From NCBI GenBank assembly GCA_045110315.1, contig JBGCFY010000200.1, positions 1 through 13,072 on the forward strand: a stretch of DNA of 13,072 bases, given 5' to 3'. Below, in pieces: positions 9,331 to 13,072 of this stretch (position 1 is the stretch's first letter; each line of letters begins with the position of its first letter). The position numbers and the translations under genes were made by a program. The notes under the pieces were generated by a model. The model saw nothing but the letters and a program-made list of their open reading frames with translations. It made no database searches and was not told where the DNA came from. The stretch is from CALFBG01 sp045110315. Its GTDB lineage: Bacteria > Bacteroidota > Bacteroidia > Chitinophagales > Saprospiraceae.

Positions 9331-9373
9331 AAGTTGTTTTAAAATAAATCATCTAACTATTTTAAAACAACTT
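9331..9373. repeat. Perfect 16-bp inverted repeat just before the RND pump gene
   Basis: The arms AAGTTGTTTTAAAATA (9331-9346) and TATTTTAAAACAACTT (9358-9373) are exact reverse complements with an 11-nt spacer. In the mRNA (minus strand) they form a long AU-rich stem that ends 17 nt before the preferred pump start at 9313. The stem is not followed by a U-run, so it is a poor intrinsic terminator. Likely roles are an mRNA element setting the ratio of adaptor to pump, or a DNA operator; the outer 12 bp resemble one half of the dyad upstream of marR (10 of 12 bases). Confidence 0.6.
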
Positions 9374-9432
9374 ATTTAAGAAGTTTTTGCAGGAAATTCA
9401 AACTTGTTTATGATGCACTGTTTGCGCGCATC

Positions 9433-10548
9433 TTACTTCCTTTCCTTAAAGCGTTTTACGACCATACCATTATAGGCACCCGGGAGTGTTCTTTTCAAAA
9501 TTTCAGTACCGTCGGAAAGTCCTCGAATCACGGCAGTTTTTTCTGTGAAATGTACCGCTTCAATTTCTTTTAGTGCTAAAACGGAATCTTGTAAGACAAA
9601 GACTTTACTATTGTCAGTGAGTAGTTTTCTAGAAATTTCAAAAGTATTATTTTCATTTTTAGCCGTTAGGTCTGCTTCGAGGTACATTCCTTCCCGTAAA
9701 CCTTTGCCACTTACGCGAATAAAAGCTTGGATCGTTTGAGTATTCGGATCAATTAAACTATTGATGCGATTGACTTTTCCTTTCCAAGTTTTTGTGCGTT
9801 CGATATTATTGAGGGTAACCGAATTGCTGACTTTCAATAAATCTGCGTAACTTGAATTAACGGCGACTTCCAGTTCGTAGATATTTGGGTTAATAAATTC
9901 ACCGAGTTTTTGCCCTGGGCGCACCAACGCGCCTTTATCAATATTAGCTTGGGTCAAGATTCCATTAAAAGGCGCATAGATAGAATATTTAGTCAGTCGT
10001 TCTTCTATATTCTTGACGTTATACCAAGTAGTATTGATATTTCTTCCAGCGATAAAAAGTTTTTCTTTTTCAGAAGTGGTTTCGGGAAGTGGTTTTAAAA
10101 TTTGCGCTACGCTATAGTCGTTGACATAATCTTTCCAACGCTGAAAAGCATCGGGATAGTCGAATCTTAGGTCGGGGAGGAGTGCAACGATTTGATTGTA
10201 TAAATTGCTCTTTTGGGAACGTAAATTAGCTCGAAATTCATCACTATTGAGTCGCAGTAATACACTCCCTTTTTTATAATAAACACCTGGCTTGAAAGCA
10301 TTGGCACTTTCGTCAAAAATGCCCTGTACTTCGGAGAAAATTTCGATTCGATCACGAGCCGCGAGATTGCCACTAGCGGTTACCGTTACAGGCGTACTAC
10401 CATTTTTGACGATTTGGGTAAATACCGTAGGAACCGCACGAGCTTCCTTGGGACGAACGGGTTTCTCTGTCCCAGCCATTTTCTTCATTCCAAAAAAGCC
10501 AGCTGCGATGATCGCTAGTCCGATTGCACTAATAATGATTTGTCTCAT
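9433..10548 (-). CDS. RND efflux periplasmic adaptor (membrane fusion protein, HlyD/AcrA type)
   Basis: Predicted 371-residue adaptor. An N-terminal membrane anchor (MRQIIISAIGLAIIAAGFFG, 1-20) has no lipobox cysteine, so the protein is probably tethered by its helix. Residues 55-105 (TVTASGNLAARDRIEI, SEVQGIF) and about 190-220 (YSIYAPFNGILTQANIDKGALVRPGQ split by the hairpin) form the two halves of the lipoyl-like domain. Between them lies a moderately short helical hairpin. A beta-barrel domain follows (about 225-310, with GMYLEADL) and a membrane-proximal domain ends the protein (NGMVVKRFKERK). The length is typical. It would join the inner-membrane pump to the TolC-like channel. It starts 42 nt after the marR stop and ends 119 nt before the preferred pump start. 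The ATG at 10548 places the anchor at the very N-terminus. Confidence 0.9.
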   Translation of the reverse strand: MRQIIISAIGLAIIAAGFFGMKKMAGTEKPVRPKEARAVPTVFTQIVKNGSTPVTVTASGNLAARDRIEIFSEVQGIFDESANAFKPGVYYKKGSVLLRLNSDEFRANLRSQKSNLYNQIVALLPDLRFDYPDAFQRWKDYVNDYSVAQILKPLPETTSEKEKLFIAGRNINTTWYNVKNIEERLTKYSIYAPFNGILTQANIDKGALVRPGQKLGEFINPNIYELEVAVNSSYADLLKVSNSVTLNNIERTKTWKGKVNRINSLIDPNTQTIQAFIRVSGKGLREGMYLEADLTAKNENNTFEISRKLLTDNSKVFVLQDSVLALKEIEAVHFTEKTAVIRGLSDGTEILKRTLPGAYNGMVVKRFKERK

Positions 10549-10590
10549 AATGGAAAATTGGATAATAATTGCAGGTGCAACTATATTATT

Positions 10591-11043
10591 TTATTTTGAA
10601 ATATTCTTTTGTATTTTTTCTAAAACGGATATTGTTGTTTCAATTTCTTGTGGAGTTAAGCCCTTTTGCACTGCTTGCTCACATTTTGCGAGAATAGGTT
10701 TTAGTTTTTCAAAAACATCACGTCCTTGCGTCGTCAAATATATCTGATTGACTCGCTTATCTTCCGTGGAAGGAATTCTAGCGACCCAATTCTTTTTTTC
10801 GGTAGTATTCACCAATCGAGCCAAAGAACCTTTGTTTCTTTCGGTAATGAAAGCAAGATCTTTCTGCATCATCCCGTCTTCGTGGTACAAATGAGCCAAT
10901 AGAATAAATTGCTCTCTAGTAATATCGAAACCATGACTTGAAAAGAAATATCGCATGTATAGACTAAGCATCTTACCCGTTTTACCAAGCCAAGGAAGAA
11001 GTGAACCCTTCGGGAAATCTATAATTGGAAATTTGTTGATCAT
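10591..11043 (-). CDS. MarR-family transcriptional regulator of the efflux operon
   Basis: Predicted 150-residue winged-helix regulator of normal MarR length. The N- and C-terminal helices (about 18-40 and 115-150) would form the dimer interface. The DNA-binding part runs from about 45 to 110: FDITREQFILLAHLY, the helix-turn-helix MMQKDLAFITERNKGSLARL and the wing NWVARIPSTEDKRVNQIYLT, whose D-x-R motif is characteristic. It is the first gene of the minus-strand operon, 42 nt ahead of the adaptor. The family normally represses its own operon until a small ligand binds, and a dyad at 11061-11080 directly upstream of the start fits this. An activating role cannot be excluded. ATG 11043 begins MINKFPIIDFPKGS, a plausible N-terminus. 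Confidence 0.92.
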   Translation of the reverse strand: MINKFPIIDFPKGSLLPWLGKTGKMLSLYMRYFFSSHGFDITREQFILLAHLYHEDGMMQKDLAFITERNKGSLARLVNTTEKKNWVARIPSTEDKRVNQIYLTTQGRDVFEKLKPILAKCEQAVQKGLTPQEIETTISVLEKIQKNISK

Positions 11044-11060
11044 CTAGTTTTATGCTATCT

Positions 11061-11080
11061 AAAGTTGGTATAACAGCTTT
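11061..11080. promoter_or_regulatory. Candidate MarR operator upstream of the efflux operon
   Basis: The 20-bp sequence AAAGTTGGTATAACAGCTTT matches its own reverse complement at 16 of 20 positions, with exact AAAG/CTTT ends and a TAT-centred core. It ends 18 bp before the marR start codon (ATG at 11041-11043). The size, symmetry and position are those of autoregulatory MarR operators. No binding is shown by sequence alone, and I could not place a consensus promoter with confidence in the adjoining bases. Confidence 0.45.
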
Positions 11081-11451
11081 TTTGTAGAAAAGTTCATAGT
11101 GCAACTAAATTACAAATAAAATGCGAAGATATGATTTTTTTTGATAATATTAAACAGAGGGCTTCGATTAAAATGGATAGGAGACGAACTAAGCTTCTAT
11201 TTTGAATGCTGAATTTTTTATCCATTGAGAAACAGCCAGCATTCATCAGGCAAGTTGTTTAAAAACACTAAAAATGTTTACGAATGATTAAACAGCTTCA
11301 AGCTGAGGATAACGAAGCGTAAGGCGAAAAGAGATATCAGTATAGGAATAGTATTTAGGCTAGAATTTAAGCGAGGAAAGTATTGGTTTTTAGTTATTCA
11401 GAAACTCATCAACCGACGGATGTATAAATCTAAGAAAAGGAGGGGAAAATA
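11081..11451. other. Non-coding stretch with interleaved inverted repeats
   Basis: No convincing gene is seen on either strand. The clearest structure is a pair of interleaved perfect repeats. One pair is AATGGATA (11172-11179) with TATCCATT (11219-11226). The other is TGAATGCTG (11203-11211) with CAGCATTCA (11237-11245). As RNA they could form an H-type pseudoknot with loops of 23, 7 and 10 nt. Further short repeats follow: TGTTTAA/TTAAACA (11256-11262 and 11288-11294) and the near-palindrome CAGCTTCAAGCTG (11293-11305). The stretch may hold a structured leader or small RNA, or a decayed mobile-element end. I recognise no known RNA family. Confidence 0.3.
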
Positions 11452-11487
11452 TAATACGGAGAACATCTTGACGAGTTCTCCGTATTA
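11452..11487 (-). terminator. Rho-independent terminator of the 59-residue peptide gene
   Basis: The arms TAATACGGAGAAC (11452-11464) and GTTCTCCGTATTA (11475-11487) form a perfect 13-bp stem with a 10-nt loop. On the minus strand it begins 50 nt after the peptide stop codon and is followed by TATTTTCCCC, a short T-run. A smaller hairpin, TTGAGC/GCTCAA (11495-11500 and 11504-11509, 3-nt loop), lies between it and the gene. On the plus strand the large stem is followed by GTTTGTTTT, so it may act in both directions. It would also keep transcription of the peptide gene out of the marR region. Confidence 0.7.
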
Positions 11488-11536
11488 GTTTGTTTTGAGC
11501 GATGCTCAATTTTGGGGTAATATCTTAATCTTTACT

Positions 11537-11716
11537 TTACCAAGTCCAAGTAAAGCCGTCCCAGACGCCACCACCTTGGTTGTCCCAATGACTTCCTCCG
11601 TTATCTGGAGTCAAATCCCACATTACTTGAATTAAATCTAATAAGTCATTACCACCAGTTAAACTTTTCTGATCATCTAAGGCTACTTCGTTGTTCTTAA
11701 ATTTTTCTAAATTCAT
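11537..11716 (-). CDS. Small GG-leader peptide with Trp-rich core, putative RiPP or exported-peptide precursor
   Basis: This is a 59-residue open frame: ATG at 11716-11714, TAA at 11539-11537. Residues 1-22 (MNLEKFKNNEVALDDQ then KSLTGG) look like a Bacteroidota GG leader: an MxLxKFK-type start, acidic middle, Leu at -4 and Gly-Gly at -2/-1. The 37-residue remainder has no Cys, no Lys and no Arg. It carries five Trp (33, 44, 52, 57, 59), three of them in Trp-Asp pairs (WDLT, WDNQ, WDGF), and Gly runs (NGGS, QGGGV), and ends FTWTW. GG leaders are normally cut by the C39 peptidase domain of a dedicated ABC exporter, sometimes after enzymatic modification of the core. No such exporter or modifying enzyme is in the window. 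Gene reality is supported by the leader, the strong terminator just downstream and an upstream region free of other genes. Product and activity are unknown. Confidence 0.72.
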   Translation of the reverse strand: MNLEKFKNNEVALDDQKSLTGGNDLLDLIQVMWDLTPDNGGSHWDNQGGGVWDGFTWTW

Positions 11717-11763
11717 GACTCAAATTTTTTAAGGGTTAACCTAAAGGTAAAACCAATAGGTAT

Positions 11764-11777
11764 GAGGAGATTTCCTC
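11764..11777 (-). other. Small hairpin in the leader of the GG-peptide gene
   Basis: GAGGA (11764-11768) and TCCTC (11773-11777) form a perfect 5-bp stem with a 4-nt loop, 47 nt upstream of the peptide start. A second short repeat, ATAGT/ACTAT (11786-11790 and 11794-11798), is beside it. Both would lie in the 5' untranslated region if transcription begins near 11862. The role is unknown and chance is possible. Confidence 0.25.
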
Positions 11778-11854
11778 GTTGTATGATAGTATAACTATTA
11801 TCGCTTCAACAATGTTTAGTCGGACTGTGTTTTAATTGTTGATTTTTGGTGTTT

Positions 11855-11870
11855 TGTCAGATGTTTGGCA
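11855..11870. promoter_or_regulatory. Operator-like dyad, copy 1 (near the GG-peptide promoter)
   Basis: TGTCAGATGTTTGGCA matches the dyad at 11931-11946 in 14 of 16 bases. Its own symmetry is weaker (5 of 8 half-site pairs). It abuts and slightly overlaps TACATTTG on the minus strand (11876-11869), a match to the -7 consensus, so it would cover the expected transcription start of the peptide gene. I found no well-spaced -33 element. Confidence 0.4.
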
Positions 11871-11876
11871 AATGTA
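11869..11876 (-). promoter_or_regulatory. Possible -7 element for the GG-peptide gene
   Basis: On the minus strand these bases read TACATTTG, an exact fit to the Bacteroidota -7 consensus TAnnTTTG. It would give a leader of roughly 145 nt before the peptide start at 11716. No -33 TTTG lies at the usual distance, so the promoter is tentative. The sequence TTTGGCAAA here also belongs to the dyad region. Confidence 0.3.
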
Positions 11877-11930
11877 GTATTATAGAGTGTTAAATATTTC
11901 TGCTTTTATACTAACGTGTATGCTTTGGTG

Positions 11931-11946
11931 TGTCAAATATTTGGCA
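11931..11946. promoter_or_regulatory. Operator-like dyad, copy 2 (upstream of the flavoprotein gene)
   Basis: TGTCAAATATTTGGCA is a near-perfect palindrome: 7 of 8 half-site pairs match around an AT centre. It is 76 bp from copy 1 and both are followed by a similar AATGT-G stretch. The repeat lies 147 bp before the chosen start of the flavoprotein gene. Two related dyads in a divergent intergenic region suggest a shared regulator, whose identity is not visible. Confidence 0.45.
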
Positions 11947-12092
11947 GAATGTGGAGGATTGTCTCAGAAATTACCAAGGTAGCCTACAAATTACTGGATA
12001 GATTAGGTATCTTAAAGCATTACTTTTTTTCAAAGATCCACTTCTTTTTCGATGAAAATCCATTCCTTTATTTTAATACCAAATCGGTTTCC

Positions 12093-12617
12093 ATGCAACG
12101 TCAGAAAAAGGGAATTATACTATTAGGAAGCGCCAATAGCAGAGGGGAAACTTTTAAAGTAGCGCATTGCCTAAGTCTCGCAACGGGATTTCCAATCGTC
12201 GACTTAAAAACAAAATCTATTGGTGGTTTCGATTACGAATTCAAAAATCGGGGAGATGACTTTCTTCCGCTGATTAAAGACATCGTCGCCAATTACGACT
12301 TGATTGTTTTTGCGACCCCTGTTTATTGGTACACGATGAGCGGTTTGCTAAAAACTTTTTTTGATCGCTTATCGGATTGTTTGATGATTGAAAAAGAAAC
12401 GGGAAGGAAGTTGCGTGGAATGGAAATGGCCGTTTTAAGTTGTGGGGTAGATCAAATCTTAAAAGCAGGCTTTCATATGCCCTTTCGGGAAACGGCCAAG
12501 TACCTTGGAATGCATTATCTTGCGGATGTACACACTTGGCTAGCAAAAGAAAAAATTCCTGCAATTGTCGAAAACAACTTGCAGGAATTCATAGATCAGA
12601 TTTGTCTCAAAAATTAA
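12093..12617 (+). CDS. NAD(P)H-dependent FMN oxidoreductase, flavodoxin fold
   Basis: Predicted 174-residue cytoplasmic flavoprotein. The first beta-strand and phosphate-binding loop read GIILLGSANSRGETFKVA (7-24). The second flavin-contacting segment is FATPVYWYTMSGLLKTFFDRLSD (72-94, split by the Gly-Leu-Leu turn), the hallmark of NADPH-dependent FMN reductase and flavodoxin-like quinone reductases. The C-terminal part (AKYLGMHYLADVHTW) completes the fold. The length is right for the family. The frame is open to an ATG at 11916, but those 59 extra residues are rich in Phe/Lys, resemble nothing in the family and would contain the dyad at 11931-11946. The ATG at 12093 puts the first strand six residues in, as usual. 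It is divergent from the GG-peptide gene and ends 3 nt from the convergent S41 peptidase gene. The electron acceptor is unknown. Confidence 0.85.
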   Translation: MQRQKKGIILLGSANSRGETFKVAHCLSLATGFPIVDLKTKSIGGFDYEFKNRGDDFLPLIKDIVANYDLIVFATPVYWYTMSGLLKTFFDRLSDCLMIEKETGRKLRGMEMAVLSCGVDQILKAGFHMPFRETAKYLGMHYLADVHTWLAKEKIPAIVENNLQEFIDQICLKN

Positions 12618-12620
12618 ACT

Positions 12621-13072
12621 TTAAAATCCTTTTGCAATATATTCTTGTACTTGTTCAATCCAACTTCGCTCGTAATCCAGATAAACCAAGGGAGTAATTC
12701 CTTGAGATTCAATTGGTAAGTATTTTTTATGTTTCTTTGAGGTCAACACTGCGACGTACTTTTTGCAAGGCAAGGTGAAAATGCTATTTTTGACTTCGTA
12801 AGCAGCAGTGCCATTTGTTCGGTCTCCAAAAGTAACACATCGATCAGAAAGCTTGGTTATTTTCATCGTGAAATGTTCTCCATTACTAGCCATATTATGA
12901 TTAGTCAGTACATAAACACTATTTTTCTTAAGGTACTTTTTAAGAATTTTTAGTAAGATATCAGAGTTGCGTTTTCCTCCGCCAGGATTGTCTCTGAGGT
13001 CAAGAATAAGGTGTTTCTTCGTTAAGCTATTCTCTAGACTTTTGTAAAAAGCTTCCGCTTCGGCGAGTTTAG
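12621..13072 (-). CDS. S41-family peptidase, C-terminal part (5' end beyond the window)
   Basis: The frame is open from the window end (13072) to the TAA at 12623-12621, giving 149 residues; the start is missing. HLILDLRDNPGGGKRNSD is the strand-plus-glycine-turn motif of the tail-specific protease (S41) catalytic domain. It is followed by VYVLTNHNMASNGEHFTM, where Ser in MASNGE is the expected nucleophile (codon 12887-12885), and by FGDRTNGTAAY. At the place where CtpA-type enzymes carry a general-base Lys (T-x-G-K-G) this protein has T-N-G-T-A, so it is more like the tricorn/IRBP-like S41 group without that Lys. Localisation cannot be judged without the N-terminus. The methionine at 12893 is internal to the domain, not a start. 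It converges on the flavoprotein gene with a 3-nt gap. Confidence 0.85.
   Translation of the reverse strand, partial: KLAEAEAFYKSLENSLTKKHLILDLRDNPGGGKRNSDILLKILKKYLKKNSVYVLTNHNMASNGEHFTMKITKLSDRCVTFGDRTNGTAAYEVKNSIFTLPCKKYVAVLTSKKHKKYLPIESQGITPLVYLDYERSWIEQVQEYIAKGF

Noticed and set aside
11288..11487. Open plus-strand frame of about 66 codons, Lys/Arg-rich
   Set aside because: It has no start codon near its beginning (the only ATG is late), resembles no family, and its end runs into the terminator stem. It is probably chance openness.
11916..12092. N-terminal extension of the flavoprotein, or a separate small gene
   Set aside because: It is not like the family N-terminus and contains the operator-like dyad. 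The flavodoxin fold begins directly after the ATG at 12093.
1..13072. CRISPR arrays, tRNA or rRNA genes, complete insertion sequences
   Set aside because: No regularly spaced repeats, no tRNA cloverleaf, no rRNA sequence and no transposase motifs were seen.

Overview
The window looks like chromosomal DNA from a member of the Bacteroidota, plausibly an environmental lineage of the Saprospiria/Cytophagia type. The grounds are moderate-to-low GC, an absence of obvious Shine-Dalgarno sequences, occasional TAnnTTTG-like -7 elements, a short peptide with a Bacteroidota-style GG leader, and the family flavour of the proteins. The phylum is inferred from these traits; no marker gene was compared.

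Left part, plus strand (1-4729): the C-terminal part of a Sua5-type threonylcarbamoyl-AMP synthase, then a two-gene RNA-repair operon. Hen1 (3'-terminal RNA ribose 2'-O-methyltransferase) and Pnkp (5'-kinase / 2',3'-phosphatase / ligase) overlap by 11 nt. Together they are expected to heal, methylate and seal RNAs cut by ribotoxins. All the catalytic residues I can place are present in both proteins. A perfect 8-bp inverted repeat lies upstream of hen1.

Middle, minus strand (11043 down to 4746): a MarR-type regulator, a periplasmic adaptor, an RND inner-membrane pump and a TolC-like outer-membrane channel, in that order of transcription. This is a complete tripartite efflux operon with its regulator first. 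A 20-bp dyad just upstream of marR is a good autoregulatory operator candidate. A perfect 16-bp inverted repeat sits immediately before the pump gene. The last gene converges on pnkp with only 16 nt between stop codons.

Right part (11044-13072): a non-coding stretch with interleaved inverted repeats and a strong terminator, then a gene of 59 codons on the minus strand. It encodes a GG-leader peptide with a Trp/Gly/Asp-rich, cysteine-free core. Divergent from it is a flavodoxin-fold NAD(P)H-dependent oxidoreductase. Convergent with that, with a 3-nt gap, is the C-terminal part of an S41-family peptidase cut by the window end. Two related dyads 76 bp apart lie in the divergent intergenic region.

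The most novel-looking item is the 59-residue peptide. It resembles a RiPP or exported-peptide precursor, but no recognised modification enzyme or peptidase-containing transporter is in view.
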